Shown piece after piece: positions 46,166 to 58,400 of a stretch of 64,000 bases of DNA. Below the pieces are notes generated by a model. It was not told where the DNA came from. It ran no database searches and was given only the letters and a program-made list of their open reading frames with translations. Position 1 is the stretch's first letter. Every line of letters starts with the position of its first letter. Source of the stretch: Antedon bifida (Eukaryota > Echinodermata > Crinoidea > Comatulida > Antedonidae); contig OY727096.1 in NCBI GenBank assembly GCA_963402885.1, positions 4,154,001-4,218,000 of the forward strand. Direction: 5' to 3'. The position numbers and the translations under genes were made by a program.

Positions 46166-49100
46166 TTACGTACGTTTGTTTTTCGCTGCCTTTACCTCCG
46201 CCTCATTTAAAACTCGATCGTACATTTGAAACCACCTTATGTGCGCTACTACTCCATCAAAACTGTTGTCGAACAATCCAAATTGAACGTCGTCAAAGTC
46301 CATATCTATACTTGTAAACGCGGTGTTTGCAATTCTTGCAATTTCACCGTCTCGCCAAACCGTCAGAAGCTTATGCTGACCATCAAACGTTATAGCCAGA
46401 AACGTCCAAGTCTCTGGAAGCAGCACGTTCGTTCGAAGAACGTCAGAGTTCCCGTATGTAACTATTATATCTGAATTATACAGGTTATATGCACTGTTCG
46501 GAACAACCTGCACAATGGTGAACCTTGTATTGGCTGTGTTACCAAATGTTACTATTGGTCCGTTTGAGTGTCTGTAAGGGAACATGTAAAAGGCCAGTGT
46601 GAAACTATTCGAACAGGTATGGAACCGTCTGTCGTTCGGTATGCAGGCTATGATGTTCGATGGTACGTTAATTTTGATTGGCTGTTCAGAAGCGCCATAA
46701 ACTCCTGAAGCAAACTTTGAATCGTCATGCATCAACCAATGAGAAACCCCGTTGCAAGTGTTCAAAGGTTGTAAATTATCTTCATATTTGTCTAAAAAAA
46801 TGGAATTTAAAAAAAAAAATCTAATTTAAGGGAAAAACACACAACATAATAAATTGTAAATGCATCAATATAATAATAATTGTATTTGGAGAATGGTATT
46901 TGTGTAGCATCAATATAACATTAATTTCAACTTTATTTAAATTATAAAATAATGGTTTTTCTTGAAACAGAAGTATCAACAATTGGGCAATATTATAAAA
47001 AATAAGCAAAGTTACATAAGTTATGGTAGGTTATGCCTGCATAGTGCTCTGTCTACACTATCAAACTTTATGTGCCAAAAAAATGTGATGTGCCCATACA
47101 TGGACACGATGATGTCATATCACTACCAAATTGGGGAATATCACTACCATATTTGGGCAAATCACACTTTTATTGTCAAACTAGTTTGATAGTGTAGACA
47201 GAGCTTTAGTCTCAGTCTTACCACGCGGACACGTGCTACCGGTTTCTGGGACGTCACACATTCGATACCTGACCGCTGGATCTATTGTATAACACCAAGC
47301 CGTATCCCAATCTGAATTACGGCAAAGATTATAATCTCCAAACCGGTACCAGGAGATATGAGGCCAAACTGCGGTCCATTTTTGGCAGATTATACCACTG
47401 CTTGTAACATCGACAATTCCATTATAATCACGAGCATAGGGATCCGAAGTGCATTCACCTGCCATTTAACAAAAACCAACATTTGTTATTTTTTATTCAC
47501 ACTCACATCAAACAATTCTATATTATATTAAAAATGTAACCATGCCTCACTCAATGATGTTTTAATAAAAATACAATATTTAGTCACTAACTCTTTTCAA
47601 TTTCATCACTGTAGACGCGGATTTCACAAATGTGAACGAACTGAAGAAATCCTCCAAATCGTATCCTCACATGCTGACCAGTTACAGGCGGGTTACAGAT
47701 GACGTCAACGATGGCACTTTCGTTGACCATGCTTTCATTTATAACAGGACCACAAAGATTATTCGATATTTCAACTTGACTACCGATCAAACCTCTTCTG
47801 TATTCTATGACAAATCAGAACACCATTGTTAGGATTATAGAAATAGTACAATTATTACACATAATGCACAATCAGAGTGTACCAAGGCAATCTAACAACA
47901 GGATACTGAACTCGCCTCGCCAAGATACATAGAAACTCATAACAGTCCTTTGATCTTATGTCTGGCTGCGACAATGCCAACAGTAGGCCTACTGTAGCGA
48001 TGTACGGCGCGCGGTGTCTGGTTGTGTCGCAGGCAGAAACAGATAAATCTTTTGAATATCCGGAGCTCAGCATCATGTTATTAGATTGCTAACTGACCGA
48101 TCCTCAAGGCATGCTGTATCTCCATCTATGACAATAATTGTCAAATATCACAGGCATATTCCGTAATAGGCCTACAGCCTCTCATAAGTCTAAATGTGAT
48201 GCCTGTATCATGGAAGGTTACGTTAAGGTTAATGTATGTGTTTCACATGTGATGGTGTATCACAGAATATGTCTATGATACAGACACATTAAACAGCTCT
48301 AACAATACACATGTGACAACAGGAGCAAACCCGACGCTAACCAGTTAACATTTTTAAAGTAGCTTAATTACTTCATGTACGATCGACGCTTGCCCAAATG
48401 GCAATAATGTTCATTGAAAAAATTAATAAAAATATATTTACCACCAATATGATTGATAATTGTCACCAATGAAACGCTGTATGACCTTTCCATATCAATT
48501 TGCAGTGATAAATCTTATGTATAGAAATAGAAAAAAATGTTTAGATAGATGGATAATGATGCAGTAGTAGCCTTGTAATTCTAAACGTAATGGAGTTGGT
48601 CGGAACTGAAAACACAATAAATCGAGTGTACACTGTAAAAAATAATTTGCGTTTAACGCCGCCAGGCCATTGGTTTGAAAATAACGTCACCTAAACTCCA
48701 GTTCTGTCTATCTGTCTACATTATCAAACTTTATGTGGCAAAAAAAAAATTCATGTGCCAATATGGACATGATGTCACATCATACCATATTTGAGTATCA
48801 CTACCATATTTGGGCACACACACACTTTTTTTTGTCAAACTAGTTTGATAGTGTAGACAGAGCTTCACATTGTCATGGATAAGAGTGATGTCACAGCAAT
48901 TATTATACTTTTACTATAAAACGGCGAAAAAAGAGCAAAAGAAAAAAACCTCCATTATTGCTCATGGATAAAACTTCTATCCAACGCATCGTGAAGAAAT
49001 GAATTATAAATTCGCTGAAGGAAATATGTCTTTATTTTTTATTTATTCATTTATTTATTCAATTTCCAGGTATACAAACAGAAAGAAACCAACATTAACA

Positions 49101-50776
49101 AACGAAGTGTGGATGGAGTGTACCCTGAGGATTGCCAACAGTGCAAGCACTATCAAAGTGGCTCTCCAATACTCCAAACCACATACATAAATCACATAAA
49201 AATTGAAAACACACATAAACTTTAAAAAATATAAAATACAGATCAAAAGATCATAAATATGAAAACTACAATATGACATAAATTGTAAAAATTCAAAACA
49301 AAAAAGGCAAAAACAAATTGAGCAATCAACAATCATCAAAAAAAATAATTGTAATTACACAGAGATAATGTACAATTTAAAGTTCAGTTATAGTTGAATG
49401 AAGAGAATTTTTAAATTGTCATAAATGTATTAAATCTAAAACCGCTAATAATATTCAGAAAGACGCAAAACACCCGTTATATAGTAATTATCATAAAATG
49501 CGCTCCGAGAGAAATGATCTGATCTATTAGATGTAGAACCGAGAGATATAAAAGATCCTTTGTTCCTTACTCGATCAGGTTGTATAACGCTGAATAATCT
49601 AAATTGAATCAATTAGGCCTAAGCATAGTAATATTTTTTATGTTCTTATATGTTGCTTTTAAACATTTGTATCCCTCTGGTTATTCATGTCTTTTTTAAA
49701 AATATATTGATTGTTTTAAATAGTATAAATGTTGTATATAGTAATAATTTTATTAATATAGGCCTACATTTTACAATTTTGAAAATGTACTCATATCATC
49801 CATTTTATTTTTAATTGGCAAGATAAAATTGAATCTTGAATGGATTGATAATGTTCTTGTGTAATATTCTTGAAAAATATAAGGATACATATATATAAAG
49901 ACCTATCATTTTAAGGATACGAATTAACATAACTTATCCATATGGGAAAAAAGAACCTCCAAAACACAATACTTCTAGGCCTACCGGTTTGTAAACACAC
50001 GTCATCACTGCCGTCTGTAACTGCATCAGCACTTGGTGTGAAGAAGAGCAATTTGGAACTTGTTAAAAGTTCAGCTTCCTTCTTGTACGAAACATAGGCT
50101 ATCACAAATGAAAATATATGAAATGAGTTGTTAAAAAAACAGGGGGTATATAGAGGCTACTTTTGAAATTTAAATACAAGTTTGTGTTCGTTTTTTTCCT
50201 AGTTTACCTTTTCCCAAGGCAATCTAACAAGTGGATGCTAAACTCCGGAGATCAAAGGGTTTATCTGTGGCTGTGTAACGCTCCTTATGAGACACCACGC
50301 GCCACGGAGATTATGATGTTCATAGTACAGTACTGTTAGCATTTGTCGCAGCCAGACATAAAATCAAAAGACTGTTAAGAGTTCCTATCTTGACAAGGCG
50401 AGCTTAGTGTCATGTAGCAACCGAGCACCTGCAAGTCTATGGCCGGCGTGAAACTTTGTTTTACCTATACATTCTTTTTTATTAAAGCCTTGTTTACACT
50501 ATCACACTTTATGTGTTGTGCCCATATATGGACATGATGATGTCATATAACTACCATATTTAGGAATATCATTACCATATTTGGCACATCACACTTTTGT
50601 TTGTCTAACTTGTTTGATAGTGTAGACAGAGCTTAAGCCGGGCAGCAGTCATACGAGATTTTTCCATTTAATTTTTTTTTTTGTTACTTACAACAACTAC
50701 ACGGCTGAAACAGCATACTCAATAATAGAAATATCTTCAGAAATATCCGTTGATGTGAATTATTCAAAAGCGGCAT
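46166..50776 (-). CDS. Secreted fucolectin (F5/8C-like)-kringle-LamG protein, 6 exons
   Basis: Exons in order: 50776-50692, 50098-49985, 48513-48442, 47804-47592, 47458-47222, 46791-46166. All introns are phase 1, all junctions GT/AG, total 1347 bp, 448 residues. Residues 1-28 form a signal peptide (IFLKIFLLLSMLF core). Residues about 29-160 are a fucolectin-like galactose-binding fold: AVTDG..C near the start, then LQIDMERSYSVSLVTIINH, GSQVEIS and GQHVRIRF..HICEIRVYS. Residues about 162-240 are a kringle (IICQKW, NLCRNSD, AWCYTIDP, RMCDVP, final STC), six cysteines with the 51-63 region shortened. Residues about 241-448 are a LamG/concanavalin-like jelly roll (FTLAFYMFP, WTFLAITFDGQHKLLTVWRDGE, VQFGLFDNSFDGVVAHIRWF). 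The protein probably binds carbohydrate outside the cell. The stop follows RT at 46166, although a GT inside that end could act as a donor to an unseen exon. Confidence 0.85.
47046..47208. mobile_element. Family P MITE, copy 13, beside kringle exon
   Basis: Nearly complete palindrome in inverted orientation. Its end is 13 bp from the donor-side edge (47222) of the lectin's kringle exon. Confidence 0.87.
48709..48867. mobile_element. Family P MITE, copy 14
   Basis: Inverted orientation with small deletions in the centre. It lies in lectin intron 2. Confidence 0.82.
49025..49340 (-). mobile_element. LINE 3'-end fragment with ATTTATT-type tail in lectin intron 2
   Basis: Read on the - strand, a GC-richer segment is followed by CTGGAAATTGAATAAATAAA and further AATAAATAA repeats at 49030-49075, the typical simple-repeat end of a CR1/L2-like element. 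No coding match remains. Confidence 0.35.
50484..50634. mobile_element. Family P MITE, copy 15
   Basis: Inverted orientation. The left arm lost the CAAAAAA segment. It lies in lectin intron 1, 57 bp from the signal-peptide exon. Confidence 0.82.
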
Positions 50777-50889
50777 GATGTACAAGTGATCTGCTGTTGA
50801 AAAACTATAATGAATACTATAAATTACTTTATACTGTATATGCTTGCATTAATGATTGGGAGAAAAATGGGAGATTACCTATAAAAGAA

Positions 50890-51245
50890 AACAAGACCAA
50901 AGCGCTGTACATTAATCAGAGCAGTATACAAGGACAAATAGAACATCAAAATTATTCCTTATAGGGAAAAGAAAACTTGTTAACAATTGTATAAAACATT
51001 GTACACTTGGAGCTATACGCACATTAAGGTAAATTATTCCATAATTTAGGTCCAATGACAGAAAATTATTTATCACCAAATAATAGTCTACTAGTTTTAG
51101 GGACAGCAAGACGAGTAATATCTCGTGTAGATCTGGGTCCCTGGCGACCACAGGGTTATACTTCTGAATAATATAGACGGGTGCTGAACCATTGATGCAG
51201 AACATCTTGTACCAAGATATTAAATTCAATCCTTTGCTGGATAAA
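50890..51245 (-). pseudogene. Decayed LINE C-terminal fragment
   Basis: The - strand frames around here read like the end of a LINE RT ORF (GSAPVYI.., VARDPDLHEILL, then a YGIIYLN segment that matches a frameshifted LWNNLP motif). Stops and frameshifts break it. It lies between the lectin and NAPRT starts. Confidence 0.45.
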
Positions 51246-52498
51246 ATATTTATAAAATATATTGCACATACCTTGTATAGTGGAGTTTGCTAAGTAAACC
51301 ATCTAACAAAAGTGACGGCGTTTGGTTCAACCAAGAATTTAAACAGAGATGGCAACTAGATCAAGTAACCATAACAACATTAATAAAAATGTATTTGATT
51401 GGTTAATAACACTGTTATATTGCTGAAAGTAAAATTTGTACCCGACAATTAATAATTATAGCCATGTTTACTCATTTTTTACACGCGAGTATAATGGTAA
51501 TGAATGATGATGAATGACAACGAGTAATTGCACTCTTCAAGAAGTGATTATTATATATTATCAATAAAATACAATTATTTTATTTTCATTATGATTAAAA
51601 TGGTCAAAATGTCATTTAAATTGTAACTTGTTCGTTTTACAGCAAATGTATTTTGAACTTTATCTGCCTTCAACAATTATGCACAATAAAACGGCTTTGT
51701 GTAGTAATAAGTGATGATAAGAAACAATTCTAAAAAGATTATGAACATTATTGTTATCTGTAGCTTTTCATAGTGGGCAGGACAATTGCTATGACTCCTT
51801 GGTGGACCCATTGGTCATAGGTCACCTGGAATTTAAATTTAAACATAAAAAAAATACTGGTAAATTTAGGGTGGAAGGACTACTACGGAGATGCGCTGAT
51901 TCGTGGAGGTCCTATAAACTAACAAATTACGATAGGAATCTCACCAGATACGTCGACAGAAATGGTGGAATTGTCATTACACTGAACAACATTTTCGAGT
52001 TACAGATTTAGGTCTAGCCTGCACAGAAGTTTAGTGTTAGTAGCATCTAGACTTATTTTTTCTTGATCCTCACCATACAAATTAGTCTAGGCCTATAAAT
52101 ACTCCAACCCCTTACTATTTTTTTAAATATGCAAATTAGTTCTTAGAGAAGTAATTAGAGACCACAGTTGAAATAAATCCTGATTGGACAATGGGACAAG
52201 TCATGAATATTTATTATTATTTTTTACCCTTAGATTAAGTGTTTTCCTTAGGTAAGTTTAAACTTTCTTACTTTTTGTTATTTTAGATTTATGCTTATAA
52301 CTTTTAATTTTTGTTATTCCCGCCAAGACATAAGTATCCCATTTTGATCATCGATCAGTTTGCAATATTTATTATTTTGAGACAAGTTTTTAATTAAGGT
52401 GGATTGCGCCCTCTATTCATTCATGCGTGCGGCAAACACCAACAAAACACTTGAAAATAGGATCAGAGAGAAACCTGTTTGCAACAAAACAAGGGAAA
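51246..52498. other. Upstream region of NAPRT; one unexplained frame inside
   Basis: It contains a frame at 51751-52011 (GKFRVEGLLRRCADSWRSYK.. near its middle) with no recognised domain and no clear splice sites. The NAPRT promoter should be near 52400; no TATA box is evident. Confidence 0.35.
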
Positions 52499-55400
52499 AT
52501 GGAAACTTCGACTGAATTTTTATCTTCATCAGAAGTTCCAAATGGTGTCGTACAGCCATTATTGACAGACCTTTATCAAATAACAATGGCATACGCGTAC
52601 TGGAAGTGTGAGAAACGCACTTCCAACGCAGTCTTTGATCTGTATTTTCGAAGAAGTCCATTCGGTGGGGAATTTACCATTTTCGCTGGCCTGGGAGATT
52701 GCCTGAAATTCCTCAAGAAATTTAAGTTCTCCGATTCAGGTAGGCTTAGCCTAGGGCCTATATACATTTAGGCCTAGGTATATACCGTTATACTTTTTAG
52801 TGTGCACCATTTGTTTTTGTTAGTGCATCCAGTCAAGAAAACTAGGCTATATGTATATATAGACACAAACAATGTTAAATATATTATATACAGTATAATT
52901 TAATTATAATATATTACATTTTTTTAAATATTTTTTCTCGATCAATGACCTCCTCTAGCTAGTGCTTACATATGTTCTTAATATTATTTGCTTCCAGACA
53001 TTACATACCTAAAATCAGTGTTGCCTGCAACGACCGAACCAGAGTTCTTTGATTACCTCCACAACTTGGATGCCTCGAAGATCACACTGTATGCTATCCC
53101 AGAAGGCACTGTTGTGTTCCCAAGAATACCGTTATTGCGTGTCGAAGGACCTTTACCCGTGGCTCAGCTCCTAGAGACCACGCTGTTAACGCTGATCAAC
53201 TATGCCAGGTTAGAGGAACATTGTGACTTATTATTTCGTAGATTCGAACAAAACATTTTAATGAAGTTAACATTCAAAGGATAGAGGAAAGACGGATTGA
53301 AATTTAAAATCAGAAGAGATCCAGCTGCAACAACCCCTTGAAAACTAAGCATCTTGTAATATAAATCATACTTTCATTTATTTTCAGTCTTGTAGCTACA
53401 AATGCAGCTCGATTCAAGCTGGCTGCAGGGGAAAAGAAGTCCCTTCTTGAGTTTGGGTTGCGAAGAGCACAGGGACCAGATGGGGGTTTGACTGCTTCTA
53501 AGTATTGTTACATGGGAGGTAAACACAAACATTGATTAATTGATAGATTGATTGATAAATCACTGCAAAATACGTGATGACAAAGCATTTTTGTTCACAT
53601 TGAGACCATTGTACCAGCAACAATGCATGCAGTCAAAACCTGTTTTTTTCTTCCAATCAATTATTGAATTTAAACAAAATATTGATTATAAAAGCCTTAC
53701 TAAAACTCTGTCTACACTATCAAACTAGTTTGACAAAAAAAGTGTGGTGTGCCCAAATATGGTAGTGATATGCCCAAATATGGTAGTGATATGACATCAT
53801 CATGTCCATATATGGGCACATCACATTTTTTTGTCACATAACGTTTAATAGTGTAGACAGAGCTTTATTGTGATTTTCATGTATTTTAGGTACCTTCTCT
53901 GTCTTTTTACATTGTAGGTTTTGATGGATCCAGTAATGTATTGGCTGGCAAACTTTATGGTATACCAGTTCGTGGGACTCACGCTCATGCATTTGTTTCG
54001 TCATTTACAAGCTTCGAAGAACTTTCAGGCATTGTATGTTAAATATAGATTTAGAATTTAAAACAATACACTAAAGCTCTGTATACACTATTAAACTAGT
54101 TTGACAAAAAAGTGTGATGAGCCCAAATATGGTAGTGATATGCCCAAATGTGGTAGTGATATGACATCATGTCCATATATGGCTACATCACATTTTTTGT
54201 CACATAAAGTTTGATAGTGTAGACAGAGCTTTAGTGTATTGTTTTAAATCTGTGTTACCTATATACATCTATTAAGAGCCACAGAAAGCTGTAACACTGT
54301 TATAATTTCAAATTATGATGCAAAATCAACATACAATGTTTTCTACTTCAATTTTTCATCACTACTCGTACTCTAGTCACTCTAGAAATAACCCATTTAC
54401 CCCTGTTAGTGTTGTCCGACTGTAGTATCTAAACCCTACCTGGGCCCCCGCCCCTCCCGTCGGAGAAGATTAACCCTGTCTGGCTTATGGAAATTGTTGA
54501 AATAAACTAAAAAATGTATTTTTTAGGATATAAAACCAGCGAATGGTAGCACAGAAAAGAAGAATTTTAAAGAGCTATGCAAACAGTGGTTGTCAAAAGT
54601 TTCCAAACATCTTGAGATTGTTGAAGAGCAAACCAAATCCAGTGAACTGGCAGCGTTTATATCATATGCATCGGCATTCCCAACTGGTTTTTTAGCTTTA
54701 GTCGATACCTATGATGTATTCAAGTTAGTACCATTTTTTTCTTTAAAAAAACAATGCATTCGAAGAGCAATGTGAATCGAAAAAAGGCCCAGTTAATAAT
54801 TTTGAATTAAGTACCTTTCCAAACAAACATGTACATAATACCCCTTTCACACCAAGGGTTTGTGACCATTCGAAACGTCGAGAAACTCCGGCGATACCCC
54901 ATTCACACAAACCTACAGTAGCAACACTGGGGTTTTGAAAATAAAATCGTAAATACCACCCTCTATTTTGTTTGTTTACATAGCAACGATCATTAGAATC
55001 ATTTTAATTGATAATGTAATACAATATAAAATCTTTGAATTGAATATTCTTTTGTTCTAGGAGTGGTATTCCTAATTTTTGTACAGTCGCCCTCGCATTG
55101 AATGACCTTGGCTACCGTTCAATCGGTATACGTTTAGATAGTGGGGATTTAGCCTACCAATCAAAACGTATTCGATCCATATTTCAAAGCATTGGTAAAA
55201 CGTAAGTAGAGTAATATTTTACTAGATTTTGAATTTGCACTTTAAACCACAAAAATGGAAGTTGTGAGATCTGTGTATTCTTATCTCCTAATATTTATAT
55301 TTCCTAATATTTATACTGTATATGCAAAGTTCATACAGCCAGTGATTAGATACTAATTGATGGTAATGATAAACTACGAACTGCCCCGCTTCTTTTTAAT

Positions 55401-58400
55401 TTAATTTGTTTAACTATGGAATAATTTACCATATGATTTAAGAATGATCTCATTAAAAAAAATGTTTACAATTAAAGTTAAACATTATTTACTATCCAAA
55501 TATTGTTCTTTTTTAAATATATATTTATTGAAATGAATTATTTTAAATTCGTATTTATGTATCTTATTAATTTGTATTATTGTAATAGTTTAGAAAGAAA
55601 GAAAATAAATGTTTAAGTTGAACTTGAACTTGAAAGTTATTTTTACTATTGATCAGTTCTACTGCTATTCAATGACATTTATTTTATATTTTATGTGTTT
55701 TAATTATTATTATTATTTGTATTTATTTATAACTATCTAGTGTCTGTTACTTTGTATTTCATTTACAAGGCCAAATCCAAACAAGCGATAGCTTTTTATT
55801 TGGTCTTTTTGTCAAATAAGTTGAGCAATGTTATTATTATTATTATTTTACATTTTGACAATAAAGAGATATGTAATGTAAATTTATTTTTTATAGATTC
55901 AACGTGCCATGGTTTGAACAATTAACTATAGTAGCTAGTAATGATATCAATGAAGACACTTTACATTCCCTCAATGAACAGGTATATATCATTGTTTACT
56001 ACTGAATAAAAAATATAATTATTATTTCTATCATCAAACAATACCATTGTTATGAATATTAACTCTATTGTCACAAATGCTCGATCTCTAAATAATAAAA
56101 TGGATGAACTGGCTACACGCGTTAGGAAATCTAAACCTGTCGTGATTGCAATTACTGAGACTCACTTAAATCCCGCGTTTCCTGACAAGTTGATAGAGTT
56201 AGAGGGATACTCGATGGTGCGACGTGATAGGCAAAATCGCAGCGGTGGAGGTATCATCATGTATGTTCGTGAAGACCTATCTTATCGAGTTTGGTCTGAA
56301 CTTAATAACGAATCACTGGAAAGTGTGTGGATAACAACCCGGCCAAAACGTTTGCCGCGACAATATTCGAACATCTCCTACGGCCTTATCTATCACCCGG
56401 AGAGTTCTGTAAATAATGATTGGGAAATGGCGTCTCACATTACACAGAGTTTAGATTATATTTGTAGTAAACATCCGGAATCAGGAATAATCGTCACAGG
56501 AGACTTCAACCGAATGAGAGACAACCTTATTGTTAAGTATCCCTTAAAACAGATAAAGTTTCAACTAGAGATCGCGCATCACTTGATTTAATATATACTA
56601 ATATGAGCGATGTTTTTAATGCACCTACTAAAGAATCACCTTTAGGACTGTCTGACCACAACGTCATCGTATGCACCCCAATCGTAGGAACATTTAAATC
56701 GCCTAACGTCTTCGCTTACCATACAAAGCGTAGCTGTAAACCGGGTGCCAAGGAAAACTTCGAACGCGACATTAATAACATTAGATGGCAAGATTTATAT
56801 CGAATGGATGGATGCTGTAACCAGTTTGAACTGTATCATAAGAACATTTCTGAACTCTTAAATTTACACTTCCCCCAAGTAACGATTAAAAGACTTCTTA
56901 AAGATAAGCCATGGGTAAATAATGCGTTTAAAGGTATCGTTTCTAGACGGCAAGCAGCTTTTGCAATTGACCCCATGTCTGCCGAATATAAGAAACTTAG
57001 AAACTTATCTAACCGAATGGCTAAATCTTTGAGAGGTGATTTTTATCGTAATAGTATTGCCCAGTTATTCTCGTCCGATTCTAAATCTTGGTGGAGGGGT
57101 ATTAAACAATTTCTTAATCTCGGAAAGGGTACTAAGTACTTTAAAACTATGGCTAATGAATTATGTAACGGGAACGTATACGATCTTACCACGAAAATTA
57201 GTGGTTTTTTCCAGTCCCTGACTTCTGAGTTCAAACCTCTTGAACCAAAAACCAATGATTGTAACACTGTAGTACCACCCCATTTAATTATCACGCCAGA
57301 GACAATTGAGTCTAAGCTTAAACTTGTGAAATGTAATAAAGCCCCAGGCCCGGACGGAATCCCTCCGTGGGTACTACGTGATTTTGCCAATGTCCTTTCC
57401 AAGCCAATAAGTGCAATAGTTAACTCCAGTTTAAGGGAAGGGGTTCTCCCCATGCTTTGGAAGTCAGCCGATATAATCCCCATTCCAAAGGTTAACCCAC
57501 CTAAGGTTCTTGAGAATGACTTGCGTCCTATTTCGCTGACTTCCACCACCATGAAAGTTATTGAAGGGATCGTAGGGGAAATGATTTGGGTCCAAATTAA
57601 AGATAAAATCAAGTTGAACCAATTTGGTTGCTCTAAGGGTGTGTCTACCACTGACGCTCTTATACTTTTGTTAAACGAATGCTTTAATGCTACTGACCAA
57701 GGAGATGAAATGAGATTATTATTGCTTGATTTCAAAAAGGCTTATGATTTAATTGACCATAATATATTAATTGATAAGTTGTATAATTTAGGGGTCGAAG
57801 ACCATCTAATCTCTTGGATCTATGCTTTTCTATGTGATAGAAAACAACGTGTTAAACTAGGCGATGAATTGTCCCCTTGGACAGTCGTTAAGGGTGGTAT
57901 CCCCCAAGGATCCTGGTTGGGGCCCATGTTGTTTATCATCTTTGTCGACGATCTTCTGGATGGGGTGCCGTGCATGAAATACATGGACGACACCTCCATC
58001 CATGAACGCGTCGGCAACGATGGGGCAACTGTACTCCAAACCACTCTTGACGAAACTGTCCAGTGGGCTAAGGATAACAATATGTACCTTAATATTAAGA
58101 AAACGAAAGAGATGAGAATTAGTTGTAAAAGGTCAAAGACTGCTTTTGAGCCACTCCATGTTGGAGATTGTAATCTGGAACGTGTTGACGAATTTAAACT
58201 TCTTGGTGTAATTATTTCTCATAATTTGTCATGGCAACCTCATATTGATCAAATGATTAGTAAATGTAATTCTAGAATGTACTTTCTCAAACAGGTGCGG
58301 AGGGCAGGCCTGGATGCCCCCGCACTTGTCCAATTTTATACTAGTATCATTAGACCAATATTAGAATATGCGGCCCCAGTTTGGGGATCAAATATTACGA

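Noticed and set aside
57043-57735. 230-codon - strand frame
   Set aside because: Antisense shadow of the LINE reverse transcriptase.
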